64,000 nt of DNA from Litchfieldia stipae (lineage in GTDB: Bacteria > Bacillota > Bacilli > Bacillales > Bacillaceae_L), in assembly GCF_014837155.1 (NCBI RefSeq), contig NZ_JACYHA010000004.1, positions 62,001 through 126,000 of the forward strand. The letters are read 5' to 3'. The translations under genes and the position numbers were made by a program. Under the pieces are notes generated by a model that was given only the letters and a program-made list of their open reading frames with translations, ran no database searches and had not been told where the DNA came from. Shown here in pieces: positions 8,978 to 16,981 of the stretch (the stretch's first letter is position 1; every line of letters starts with the position of its first letter).

Positions 8978-10516
8978 ATGTCTAACTACATGCTTGGAGT
9001 GGATATTGGAACTACTAGTACAAAGGCTGTTTTATTTACTAAAAAGGGAGAAGTAAGAAGCTCTCACTCCGTAGAGTATCCATTATATATACCAGAGCTT
9101 GGAGCTGCTGAACAGGATCCAAATGAAATTTTGGCAGCTGCCGTTACATCTATAAAGGAAGCGGTTGCGAGATCTGGGATAAAGGATGATGAATTGTCAT
9201 TCATCTCATTTAGCGCAGCAATGCATAGTCTGATTGCAATAGATGATCGAGGGAATCCATTAACCAACAGTATTACATGGGCTGACCAACGAAGTGAGAA
9301 ATGGGCATCCAAAATAAAAGAAGAGATGAATGGACATGAGATTTATCTACGAACAGGAACACCTATTCATCCAATGTCACCATTAGTAAAGCTCCTATGG
9401 TTAAAAAACGAACACCCGTCTTTGTTTGGACAAGCAGCTAAATTTATTTCGATTAAAGAATATGTCTTTCATGCACTTTTTGGAAGGTATGTAGTTGATT
9501 ATTCAATTGCTTCGGCAACAGGGTTATTCAATTTAAAGAAATTAGATTGGGATGAAGAGGCTCTCGGTGTATCGGGGATTACATCAGATCAACTATCACA
9601 GTTAGTTCCAACCACAGAAGTTATAACAGGATTAAAGAGTCATTACGTTAATAAGCTACAAATTAGCAGTGATGTTCCTTTTATCATTGGCGCAAATGAT
9701 GGGGTACTTTCAAACTTAGGAGTGAATGCTGTTGAGCCAGGTGTGGCTGCAGTGACAATTGGAACAAGTGGAGCAATTCGAACGGTTACAGATAAACCTA
9801 TAACTGATTCAAATGGCAGAACCTTTTGCTATGCATTAACAGAGAAGCATTGGGTGATTGGTGGTGCAGTGAATAATGGTGGAATCATTTTAAAATGGCT
9901 TCGCGATGAACTAGCTACAGAAGAAACTGTCCAAGCACATAATCAAGGCATGGACCCATATGATCTGATCACGGAAAAAATATCAAAGGTGAAGCCTGGT
10001 GCTGAAGGTCTTATTTTTCATCCTTATTTGACAGGGGAGAGAGCACCTATTTGGAACGGAAATGCACGAGGTTCATTCTTTGGTTTAGCTATTCATCATA
10101 AACGAGAGCATATGTTACGTGCTGTTCTTGAGGGGATCAACTTAAATCTATATACCGTGTTGCTTGCTTTAGAGGAGATGATTGGCAGTCCGAAAAGGAT
10201 ACATGCAACAGGTGGATTTGCTCGATCAAAAGTGTGGAGACAAATGCTTTCAAATATCTTTAATAGTGAGGTAAGTATTCCTGAGAGTGTAGAGGGTTCT
10301 TGCTTAGGTGCAGCCGTACTTGGGTTATATGCACTTGGTGAAATCGAGTCATTTGATGTAGTTGCTGACATGGTAGGTACAACGAACACTCAAATACCAG
10401 ATCCAAGTGAAGTACAAATCTATCAAGATCTCATTCCACTATATGTACGTTTATCAAAGCTATTTGAGCAGGAATATCAAGAACTTGTTCAATTCCAAAT
10501 GAAATATAAGAATTAA
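8978..10516 (+). CDS. gntK: Gluconate kinase (FGGY family)
   Basis: 512-residue FGGY kinase forming 6-phosphogluconate from D-gluconate and ATP. The N-terminal phosphate-binding motif is VDIGTTSTKA. Further family features are SAAMHSLIAIDD, ITWADQRSE, IGTSGAIR, the FGGY signature region around HPYLTGERAPIWN and the ATP-site ATGGFARSKVWRQ. The sequence closely follows B. subtilis GntK as I know it, including length (513 aa). AAAGGAGG precedes the ATG. Unusually, no gntR, gntP or gntZ adjoins it: the gene is alone between a chemoreceptor and a large palindromic repeat. Gluconate uptake and 6-phosphogluconate dehydrogenase must be encoded elsewhere. Confidence 0.93.
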   Translation: MSNYMLGVDIGTTSTKAVLFTKKGEVRSSHSVEYPLYIPELGAAEQDPNEILAAAVTSIKEAVARSGIKDDELSFISFSAAMHSLIAIDDRGNPLTNSITWADQRSEKWASKIKEEMNGHEIYLRTGTPIHPMSPLVKLLWLKNEHPSLFGQAAKFISIKEYVFHALFGRYVVDYSIASATGLFNLKKLDWDEEALGVSGITSDQLSQLVPTTEVITGLKSHYVNKLQISSDVPFIIGANDGVLSNLGVNAVEPGVAAVTIGTSGAIRTVTDKPITDSNGRTFCYALTEKHWVIGGAVNNGGIILKWLRDELATEETVQAHNQGMDPYDLITEKISKVKPGAEGLIFHPYLTGERAPIWNGNARGSFFGLAIHHKREHMLRAVLEGINLNLYTVLLALEEMIGSPKRIHATGGFARSKVWRQMLSNIFNSEVSIPESVEGSCLGAAVLGLYALGEIESFDVVADMVGTTNTQIPDPSEVQIYQDLIPLYVRLSKLFEQEYQELVQFQMKYKN

Positions 10517-10545
10517 ATGTATGTAGGATGAAGCGATAAAACCCC

Positions 10546-10655
10546 GCAGCATGAATACACTCCGCGTCCAGCGGGTGCCCGGTGAGCCTCCTCGTGCCTG
10601 CGGGGTCTCACTGTTGGTCACTGATCCCGCAGGAGTCTACGTGTATTCATGCTGC
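10546..10655. repeat. Large GC-rich palindromic element
   Basis: Perfect 15-bp inverted arms (GCAGCATGAATACAC at 10546-10560, its complement at 10641-10655) enclose about 80 bp of GC-rich sequence with further nested complementarity (GCGGG, CCCGC). Its ATACACTCCGCGTCC stretch also occurs in the cores of the MITE-like elements elsewhere in this window. It lies between gntK and the end of the ABC operon and could fold as a large bidirectional terminator. Confidence 0.75.
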
Positions 10656-10715
10656 TAGGACTTGCTAAACTCGATTCTGATTAATGTTGATACTGTTTTT
10701 CTACATTACTCTTCT

Positions 10716-11423
10716 TTACTCTGCTTCACCGACATATTCAATATACTCTGTACTCGTAATGTTAAGGTCACGAGGCACTTTTAAATAGATAACTTGATTA
10801 CCGTGGAAATCTATATCGGAAAATCCATTCCTTGAGCTATTAGGAGTAGTTGAAAATTGCGTTAGAACAGAGTCAGTACTGAACGCAGTAATGTTTAACT
10901 TGTATTTATTAGGTGGTGTAATGATTAATGATTGATCAACCTGTGAAATTTTATAATGATTTGAAACATTAGGTACATTGATGGTATCGACAAAGGTTGA
11001 TGTCTTATAATGAAATACCTCAATTTTCCCATCATTCTCTTCTTTGCGTTCAGCAACAAACCAGACGTAAGCACCTTCTACATAATCAACTTCTACATTA
11101 ATCTCTTCACCGGCATAATCAAAGCTCCATTGGTCATTTAAATGGATCGACTTAATGTTCTCAACCTGCCCATCTAATACTAACTCATAAAATTGATTAT
11201 ATTCCTCTTGACCAAATGGCTCAGCTTTGTAAGGATCATAGCCATAGACAAAGTCATCTGTTGGAAGAAAATAATAAACAACCGTAGATACGAGCAAAAT
11301 GATTGGGAATACGACTAGCAATAATCTCAAGCTTTTTTTATGTTGAAACCTTTGTATCGTGTAGGATCCCATAAATAATAAAACGATAAATAGGACTGGA
11401 ATTAAAATTCCCCACATTGCCAT
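10716..11423 (-). CDS. Membrane-anchored protein of unknown function, last gene of ABC operon
   Basis: 235 residues, not recognised. Two hydrophobic helices open the protein (about 4-22 and 33-51), separated by a short basic loop (RFQHKKSLR). The remaining approximately 180 residues are a polar, beta-rich extracytoplasmic domain. The stop/start junction overlaps the upstream permease gene by one base, so the two are translationally coupled. Its fixed place after a GntR regulator, an ABC ATPase and a permease suggests an accessory part of that system, perhaps an extracellular sensor or lid. This is inference only. Confidence 0.7.
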   Translation of the reverse strand: MAMWGILIPVLFIVLLFMGSYTIQRFQHKKSLRLLLVVFPIILLVSTVVYYFLPTDDFVYGYDPYKAEPFGQEEYNQFYELVLDGQVENIKSIHLNDQWSFDYAGEEINVEVDYVEGAYVWFVAERKEENDGKIEVFHYKTSTFVDTINVPNVSNHYKISQVDQSLIITPPNKYKLNITAFSTDSVLTQFSTTPNSSRNGFSDIDFHGNQVIYLKVPRDLNITSTEYIEYVGEAE

Positions 11424-12169
11424 TAGCCACGCACCTCCAATCTAGATGAAAACAAGATAATACTACCCATGATTAGGCAAACTGTTATCAACACTTTCAA
11501 ACTAAAAAATAGTAGAGAAGATTCCTGAACGAAGAATTGAATCATACTGAGATTCGTCACATCTGTTTGTTCAATGCTAGCGACTGCAATAATTGCGGCA
11601 GGAATAATCACAACTAATGGTTTGAATAACTGTACTAACATTCCGAATAAATAGCCTATAATACTTACGAGTAGGACATATAAAATAGTTACATAGAAAC
11701 TTAGAAGTAACTCAGTCGGTGATGAATGAAAATGTTCTCCTAAGAAAATCGAATCTTTATTAGAAAAATAGAGAATGACTCGAGAAAGATTTCCAGATAG
11801 GATGGCAGTCAAACTACTAACAATACTCATAGTAAGAATAAATGCTGCATTTGCTAGATTTGTTGTTAGATGATTAGAGATAAAGGAAACATCCTGTCTT
11901 CTTGAATACTTCGTTGTGATCATGATAGAGATAATAAAGCCCCATATGATGGTGAATGCGATAATCGACATATTTGAGTAGCCATTCATTTCAACATCGA
12001 AATCATTTGAACTTGAGTACATGCCATTGGTGCCATTTAGACTTGATAGGATCGCTAGTGTCTGAACGACAATTAGCCCAAAGTAAAATCCTAAATAGGA
12101 TTTAAGCTTGAATAAGTACTGCTGCTTCACAATGTTAGAAATACTTGGTTCAGTTAAATACATCATCAA
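11423..12169 (-). CDS. ABC-2-type membrane permease subunit
   Basis: 248 residues with about six predicted membrane helices and no enzyme motif, as in ABC-2-type permease subunits. It overlaps the ATPase gene by 20 bp and the downstream gene by one base, indicating one operon. A GGAGGAATTG-like ribosome site precedes the ATG cluster inside the ATPase coding end. The partner ATPase is the adjacent gene. By analogy with the B. subtilis ytr operon and bacitracin-type exporters the complex may export or sense a cell-envelope-active compound, but the substrate is unknown. Confidence 0.75.
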   Translation of the reverse strand: MMMYLTEPSISNIVKQQYLFKLKSYLGFYFGLIVVQTLAILSSLNGTNGMYSSSNDFDVEMNGYSNMSIIAFTIIWGFIISIMITTKYSRRQDVSFISNHLTTNLANAAFILTMSIVSSLTAILSGNLSRVILYFSNKDSIFLGEHFHSSPTELLLSFYVTILYVLLVSIIGYLFGMLVQLFKPLVVIIPAAIIAVASIEQTDVTNLSMIQFFVQESSLLFFSLKVLITVCLIMGSIILFSSRLEVRG

Positions 12170-13049
12170 TTCCTCCTTTATGTCGATTTGTTAAATAGAC
12201 ACATAAGTCATCAGTTGCAACGGCAGAGATGTCAACCCCATTTAATTTGAGCTTATGAAGAGTTGTTTCAGATAGTTGATTTCGAACTACGACATACTTA
12301 GTATTTACTCCTAATTGCTCTGTGTATAGAATATCAACGGATCCAAGTAACTCATCGATTGCAGCAGTAGTTCCGGTTAATCCAAGTGCATATTGCTTTA
12401 AGTCCGAGATCGACAAATGAATCTTCTGTTGCCCATTATGAATGAGAAGCACATCTTCAAGAATGTCCTCTAATTCATTTAATAGATGACTAGATAGGAT
12501 AACCGTACGAGGGTGCTTTAAGTAATCCTTTAATAAAGCTCGATAGAAATCCTTGCGCACGGAAGAATCCATCCCAGTTGTAGGTTCATCAAAGATGGTA
12601 AGTGGACATCTTGCGCATAATCCAATAATCATATTAAATGTACTTCGCATTCCCTTTGAGAGAACTTGGTGAGATTGCTGCTTATGAAAGCCAAAATAGG
12701 TAAATAATCTTTCTGCTAATTCGTGATCCCAGTTAGGGTAAAAGTTTTTACTAGCTTCTAGGATTTCCCAAAGTGTCAGTGAAGGTGGGAAAATCATTCC
12801 GTCATCGATAAAGATAAGATTGGCAGATACCTTCAAACTATTAAAAGGATGTTCACCAAACACCTGTAATTTGCCAGATGTATGCATATAAAAGCCAGCT
12901 AGTGTTTTTAAGAGAGTGGTTTTACCAGCTCCGTTTCGTCCAATTAAGCCGGTGATGGTGTGTTCTTCAATCACAAAGCTTAAATTATTCAAAGCATTCG
13001 TTTTCCCATAGCTTGTGGTGAGTCTATCACATTCAATGACCTTCATCAT
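12150..13049 (-). CDS. ABC transporter ATP-binding protein (YtrB/BcrA-like)
   Basis: 299-residue ATPase. Walker A is GRNGAGKTT (38-46), the signature is shortened to LSKGM (about 130-134) and Walker B is LTIFDEPTTGMD (about 150-161). The H-loop follows in ILSSHLLNEL. A C-terminal extension of about 90 residues resembles drug/lantibiotic-type exporters. The start overlaps the GntR gene by 17 bp. AGGGGGGA lies before tandem ATGs. The LSKGM signature replaces the usual LSGGQ, as is common in YtrB-type ATPases. It would power the adjacent six-helix permease. Confidence 0.9.
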   Translation of the reverse strand: MMKVIECDRLTTSYGKTNALNNLSFVIEEHTITGLIGRNGAGKTTLLKTLAGFYMHTSGKLQVFGEHPFNSLKVSANLIFIDDGMIFPPSLTLWEILEASKNFYPNWDHELAERLFTYFGFHKQQSHQVLSKGMRSTFNMIIGLCARCPLTIFDEPTTGMDSSVRKDFYRALLKDYLKHPRTVILSSHLLNELEDILEDVLLIHNGQQKIHLSISDLKQYALGLTGTTAAIDELLGSVDILYTEQLGVNTKYVVVRNQLSETTLHKLKLNGVDISAVATDDLCVYLTNRHKGGIDDVFN

Positions 13050-13428
13050 TGGTCCCCCCTAAATTTGTTTTCACTTCTTTGATCAAAGAGATTAATTCAT
13101 CTTCGTCTACACCTAATCTCTCAGCTTCTACCACTAACTCCAAAATTAAGGTTTTCATAATTTGATCCTTCCTTTTTTTTAGAATCCATGTTTTTGCCTC
13201 TGGGGCGACGAACATTCCAAGCCCTCTTTTCTTATATAAAATTCGTTCATCAGCAAGAATGTTTAAACCTTTAGCAGCAGTTGCAGGATTAACAGTAAAC
13301 ATTTCGGCTAGCTGATACTGTGAATAGATTTTTTCATTCTCTTTAATGTGCTCATTCAAAATCTCTGTTTCTAACCACTCTGCTAATTGAACATAAATCG
13401 GCTTCATGCTATCTGGATTAAGTATCAC
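13033..13428 (-). CDS. GntR-family repressor, YtrA subfamily
   Basis: 131 residues: an N-terminal winged helix (PIYVQLAEWLETEIL, then QLAEMFTVNPATAAKGLNIL as the helix-turn-helix, then KKRGLGMFV as the wing) and only a short C-terminal helical tail. That combination defines the YtrA subfamily, whose members sit first in ABC transporter operons and repress them. The start is GTG, with GGAGGTG 7 nt upstream. The upstream 60 bp contain AGTATACT and GCACTAATGCACT, possible half sites of an autoregulatory operator. It is first in an overlapping four-gene operon. Confidence 0.88.
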   Translation of the reverse strand: MILNPDSMKPIYVQLAEWLETEILNEHIKENEKIYSQYQLAEMFTVNPATAAKGLNILADERILYKKRGLGMFVAPEAKTWILKKRKDQIMKTLILELVVEAERLGVDEDELISLIKEVKTNLGGTNDEGH

Positions 13429-13531
13429 AGGTTACACCTCCTTAGGATGTACATGAGTGCATTAGTGCTATAATGTAGTATACTTCTAATTTGGTAAAAA
13501 ATGCAATATATTTTTAGAGAAAATAAAAAAA

Positions 13532-13557
13532 CGATTAATCTTAGAGAAGATTAATCG
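13532..13557 (-). terminator. Intrinsic terminator overlapping a stop codon
   Basis: 11-bp stem CGATTAATCTT with an AGAG loop. On the minus strand it is followed by a T-run (plus-strand A-run 13525-13531). The stop codon of the 108-aa membrane protein lies inside the stem. Confidence 0.85.
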
Positions 13558-13877
13558 CTCGTGATTTCTTTATTTGATTTAAATAATAGGTCAGCAAAGG
13601 CAATCCCAAAAGCTAGGCCAAGAGGTATGGAGAGATCCCATAATTCAAACGTAGAGTCGATAAAGAAATAATTGATTAAGAATGTTGAACCATTCAAAAA
13701 TAAAAACCACATAAAAAAAGTAAATAGCTTCTTTCTGAGTTGTTCCCATATAAATGAACGTAGGTTGATAAGGACCTTGATTAATAACGATAAAACATAA
13801 ATAAGAAGAAAAATGACATATCCAATTATGAATGTAACCACATAAGGTGAAGCAATATCCTTATACACTATAAGCAT
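13551..13877 (-). CDS. Small membrane protein of unknown function, N terminus uncertain
   Basis: At least 108 residues with about three predicted membrane helices (roughly 12-34, 47-66 and 78-97), family not recognised. The ATG at 13877 has no good ribosome binding site. The frame stays open upstream to a TGA near 13948, and that stretch reads EYGAEHEEEFQYHFIFV then FIVGTIIT, which looks like a real cytoplasmic N terminus running into a first membrane helix. It has no start codon. A start in the next frame (ATG at about 13936, or GTG slightly upstream) would need a one-base shift. So the gene either starts at 13877 or is 5'-frameshifted. It begins directly after the candidate selenoprotein gene and may share its transcript. 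Confidence 0.5.
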   Translation of the reverse strand: MLIVYKDIASPYVVTFIIGYVIFLLIYVLSLLIKVLINLRSFIWEQLRKKLFTFFMWFLFLNGSTFLINYFFIDSTFELWDLSIPLGLAFGIAFADLLFKSNKEITSD

Positions 13878-13968
13878 AGTTATGATGGTTCCAACTATAA
13901 AAACAAATATAAAATGATATTGAAACTCTTCTTCATGCTCTGCACCATACTCTCACTCACGAACTGAT

Positions 13969-14481
13969 TTAGTTTGTGAGTTTGTCATACTCTTCTTTAA
14001 TTTCCTCAATCGATTGATCGAATTCTTCGCCCCAATGGTCATTAACAGTCTTAAATACGACATTGCCTTCAGTGTCTAGCATGCCGTATCCACGGTAAGC
14101 TACTTCACCATTTTTCATCCCAAATAAATCTGCAACTTCAAGATTTGTGTCTGAAACAAAATCCACGCTTTTTCCAAACTCTTGTTCAAGTGCTTGGTAA
14201 AGCTCTAATTGCTGTTCAGGTAAATCATTGCTAAGAATATACATATTTACATCCATTCCATCTAATTCATCTAAGTTCTGATGCAACTGAACCAGTTGCT
14301 GCTGACAGATTCCTCAGGTGTAAGTTGTGATAAAAAAGAATAAAGTAGGCTTTTCCTGTGGAAATGAGACTTCGTTCTTATTTTGATCCAATAATGTGAC
14401 AGTCTCTTCCATTTGGTTTTGCCCACATGCTGATAAAACAAAAACAAAGATCACAAACAAAAGCATTAGCTTTTTCTGCAT
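13969..14481 (-). CDS. Candidate selenoprotein: thioredoxin-like lipoprotein with in-frame TGA (UGIC motif)
   Basis: Read through one TGA (14314-14316), the frame gives 170 residues. A lipoprotein signal has its lipobox at VLSAC (Cys19). Then KPTLFFFITTYT matches the first beta strand of thioredoxin/TlpA/peroxiredoxin-like folds, and the TGA falls at residue 56, exactly the first Cys of the CxxC, giving U-G-I-C (Cys59). The helix QQQLVQLHQNLDEL and a thioredoxin-like C-terminal half follow (DTEGNVVF near the end). AAGGAG precedes the ATG at 14481. After the TGA comes a hairpin at SECIS-like spacing. Established: UxxC in place of CxxC is common among bacterial selenoproteins. Alternative: a nonsense mutation (TGT/TGC to TGA) in an ordinary redoxin, since no sel genes are in this window. 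A downstream-only fragment starting at a TTG (14286) is unlikely, as it lacks the active site. Confidence 0.6.
14283..14299 (-). promoter_or_regulatory. SECIS-like hairpin downstream of the in-frame TGA
   Basis: On the coding strand GCAACTG-GTT-CAGTTGC forms a perfect 7-bp stem. The loop starts with G and begins about 21 nt after the TGA. Known bacterial SECIS elements have a small G-containing apical loop about 16-37 nt after the UGA. The match is by eye only, and a 7-bp stem can occur by chance. Confidence 0.45.
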
Positions 14482-14778
14482 AATATCTCCTTACTTTCTT
14501 ATTAAAATTTCAAACTCACGTTAGATAATAACATCATAACTATTTTCTAAAAGCTTTTCCACTCATATGTCCCAACCGTGGTTTGTTTGACTTTCCCAAA
14601 CTGGACTTTGTGGAAAACACTACGAAAGGAACAAGTGATATATATATAGGCTGCGGTATCAAAAGCAACAATATATACGAAAACAGCCAAAATATAAGAG
14701 GCAGTAACATTCAAACAGTACACGAACAGCCTCTGATAAATGAATCAACAAAATTCTAAGTAGCTTGCAAATCTAGAG
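14482..14778. other. Intergenic region with a MITE remnant
   Basis: No supported gene. It contains the promoter region of the candidate selenoprotein gene and, at 14649-14688, the right end of the dispersed MITE-like family. Confidence 0.6.
14649..14688 (+). repeat. Remnant (right end) of the MITE-like family
   Basis: Forty bases from GGCTGCGGTATC to CGAAAACAGCC match the last 40 bases of the full copies at 22599-22762 and 43057-43222. The left end and core are missing. Confidence 0.85.
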
Positions 14779-15549
14779 TTAAAATTTAAATGATGAGCTA
14801 TTAAGCCATTGACCTCCATCTATTGTGATACAATCACCATTAATAAAGTTAGCTTCAGGAGAAAAGAGAAATGCAGCAAGGTTTGCCACTTCATCTACTC
14901 TTCCAAAGCGTTTGAGGGGTATCCCGTCAAGGACCCTCTGAACTGCTTCCTCATCAGTCAGAAGCTTCTGTACACCACCAGTATCCTCAATAGGTCCTGG
15001 AGCAATGGCATTCACGCGGATTCCGTATTGACTACCCCATTCAACCGCAAGTGTTTTTGTCATTGCAAGTACTCCTGCTTTGGCACTTGCCGAATGAACG
15101 ACACCAACACCAGCTGTCCATGCATAGGTGGCAACAATATTTGTTATGCTTCCAGATTTCTTTTCTTTAATCCATTCCTTTCCAACTGCTTGAGTACAAT
15201 TCCATGTTCCATGAAGGACAATGTCAATGACTGCTTTCCAGCCATTAGAGCTTAGCTCCTCGGCCCTAACGAGGAAGTTTCCAGCAGCATTGTTGACAAG
15301 GAAATCGATTGTACCAAAGGCTTGCTTCGTTTGACTTACCATCTCTTGAACTTTTTCTTCATCTCGAACATCCATGACAACAGGTAGGACTTGCCCCTTG
15401 TATGTTTCAATTTCTTCTTTTGCCTGATACAACTTTTCGGGATCTCGACCACTAATGGTTACAAATGCACCCTCTTTGGCAAAACGAGCTGCCATTGCCT
15501 TTCCCATTCCACTGCTTCCACCTGTAACAATTACAACCTTATCCTTCAT
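14779..15549 (-). CDS. fadH: 2,4-dienoyl-CoA reductase, SDR type
   Basis: 256-residue short-chain dehydrogenase matching Bacillus FadH (YkuF): NADPH-dependent reduction of 2,4-dienoyl-CoA during beta-oxidation of unsaturated fatty acids. Visible features are the cofactor site TGGSSGMGKAMA, NNAAGNF (NNAG motif), the peroxisomal-reductase-like NGWKAVIDIVLHGT, and the C-terminal NGDCITIDGGQWLN, which agrees almost exactly with the B. subtilis protein. Where SDRs carry YxxxK this family has HSASAKAG (Tyr replaced), as known for dienoyl-CoA reductases. The start at 15549 is fixed by GGAGGGG upstream. A 75-codon in-frame extension overlaps the next gene and is rejected. Same strand as the kinase gene upstream but separated by a terminator. 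Confidence 0.92.
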   Translation of the reverse strand: MKDKVVIVTGGSSGMGKAMAARFAKEGAFVTISGRDPEKLYQAKEEIETYKGQVLPVVMDVRDEEKVQEMVSQTKQAFGTIDFLVNNAAGNFLVRAEELSSNGWKAVIDIVLHGTWNCTQAVGKEWIKEKKSGSITNIVATYAWTAGVGVVHSASAKAGVLAMTKTLAVEWGSQYGIRVNAIAPGPIEDTGGVQKLLTDEEAVQRVLDGIPLKRFGRVDEVANLAAFLFSPEANFINGDCITIDGGQWLNSSSFKF

Positions 15550-15632
15550 ATAAGTCCCCTCCAGTATTAGTCTTCTAAAATAAGTATTCAATGGTACAAC
15601 AAAGGATACTGATGCAATGGAAATTAAATAAA

Positions 15633-15663
15633 GCCTGTCAGAATTCGTTATTAATAGACAGGC
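15633..15663 (-). terminator. Intrinsic terminator of the histidine kinase gene
   Basis: GCCTGTC (15633-15639) pairs with GACAGGC (15657-15663). On the minus strand it is followed by CTTTATTTAATTT. It sits just after the kinase stop. Confidence 0.65.
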
Positions 15664-15670
15664 CTTGTTA

Positions 15671-16792
15671 TCAAGAAGGTAAATTAATAGTAAAAGTGGT
15701 TGCATTTGGATTAGAAGAACATTCAATTGTTCCCCCGTGTTTTTCGATAATTTTCTTACAGACGAACAATCCAATACCAGTTCCTAGCTCCTTCGTTGTG
15801 AAAAACGGATCAAAAATCTTTTCAAGTGATTCCTTCGGGATTTCAGGTCCGTCATTTGTGATGGTAATAACTACATCATTTTCAACTTTATGACAATCGA
15901 CAGTTAAATTCTTCGGTTTGTTCGTATTAGACCTTAGTGCATCTAAAGAATTGATAAAGATATTTAATAAGACTTGCTTGATTTCATCTCTATTTGCAGT
16001 AATCGAAAAGGGTTGATCTATCTTTGTTTGAACATTTACATGAGTATCAACAATACTAGGGTAAGTGAGTTGTAAAATATCTTCAAATAAAGAGGAAATG
16101 TCAAAATTCTCTCTATGGTCTTCTTTAAGTTCAGCTTTTGACGTATGAAGAAACTGTGTAATTCTAAATTTTAGCTGGTTTAATTCTAAATCAATGATAT
16201 CTAGGTAGTTTAGCTCGGGATGTTCACTTTTTAATAGTTTTGTAAATCCAATAACAGATGTTAACGGGTTTCGAAACTCATGGACAAAGCTTGAAGACAT
16301 TTGCCCTAATATAGCCAACTTATCTTTATGGTTTTCACTAATAAACATTGTCTTTTCTTGAAGTTGCTTGTCTTTTAAGTAAGTATATTGTGAGACAGCA
16401 TGGAAATTAAACTGGTCAAATAACCGATTAATTTCAATGACTACTTTTTTCATTGTTTGATTGTCCATGTCACTTTCAATAATATATTTGAGAATGATGC
16501 TTCTTCCTAAATTTACATTATAGACAAATTCTCCAATGTTGCTATTTGCCTCAAGGCGTTCTTGTGCCACTTTATATGCAAAGTATTTTAAGCTTTCAGT
16601 TGAAAGTGACTCTTCGATTGTTAATTTAGTTAATGCATACATATGCAACCCATTTTTTATAATCTTATCTTTATTTAGGTCATCTGTTTTGATGATAATA
16701 TTCTCATACCATTCTTCAATAAATAACGCTTGCTTCTCCTCAAGAAAAGTAACAAAAGGGTTTCTATTATTTTGTTGTGAAATGGAACCCAA
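15671..16792 (-). CDS. Sensor histidine kinase (sporulation-kinase-like, soluble)
   Basis: 373 residues, no membrane segment. The N-terminal helical domain (about 1-145) resembles the HisK_N sensor module of Bacillus sporulation-type kinases. The dimerisation domain has the phospho-acceptor in FVHEFRNPLTSV (His171). The ATPase domain has an N box (NIFINSLDAL), G1 (ITNDGPEIP), F box (IFDPFFTT) and G2 (GTGIGLFV). No response regulator adjoins it, as for kinases feeding the Spo0F-Spo0A phosphorelay. That role is inference from family resemblance. The start is TTG at 16792 with AGGAAGTGGTGG upstream. Confidence 0.85.
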   Translation of the reverse strand: MGSISQQNNRNPFVTFLEEKQALFIEEWYENIIIKTDDLNKDKIIKNGLHMYALTKLTIEESLSTESLKYFAYKVAQERLEANSNIGEFVYNVNLGRSIILKYIIESDMDNQTMKKVVIEINRLFDQFNFHAVSQYTYLKDKQLQEKTMFISENHKDKLAILGQMSSSFVHEFRNPLTSVIGFTKLLKSEHPELNYLDIIDLELNQLKFRITQFLHTSKAELKEDHRENFDISSLFEDILQLTYPSIVDTHVNVQTKIDQPFSITANRDEIKQVLLNIFINSLDALRSNTNKPKNLTVDCHKVENDVVITITNDGPEIPKESLEKIFDPFFTTKELGTGIGLFVCKKIIEKHGGTIECSSNPNATTFTINLPS

Positions 16793-16929
16793 CTTATACC
16801 ACCACTTCCTAATTCAATCAAAATCTTATCTAATATAAATTCGATTTTCATATATAGAAGTCCTTTTAAGAAATAATCAAAATTACAAAAAAATAGTGGT
16901 AATTATTACCTTTTGGAAATTCAATAAAA

Positions 16930-16961
16930 AAAGAACCTCTCAACATAAGGAGACGTTCTTT
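16930..16961 (-). terminator. Intrinsic terminator of the ROK regulator gene
   Basis: On the minus strand AAAGAACGTCTCC pairs imperfectly with GAGAGGTTCTTT, followed by a T-run (plus-strand A-run 16925-16930). Confidence 0.85.
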
Positions 16962-16981
16962 GAAAATGAAAATATATATAC

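Noticed and set aside
13969-14286. Short 105-codon reading of the thioredoxin-like gene starting at TTG
   Set aside because: It would lack the signal peptide, first strand and active site, and has no RBS; the longer frame through the TGA explains the sequence better.
15550-15774. 75-codon N-terminal extension of fadH
   Set aside because: It overlaps the histidine kinase coding end and its terminator; the SDR fold and GGAGGGG site place the start at 15549.
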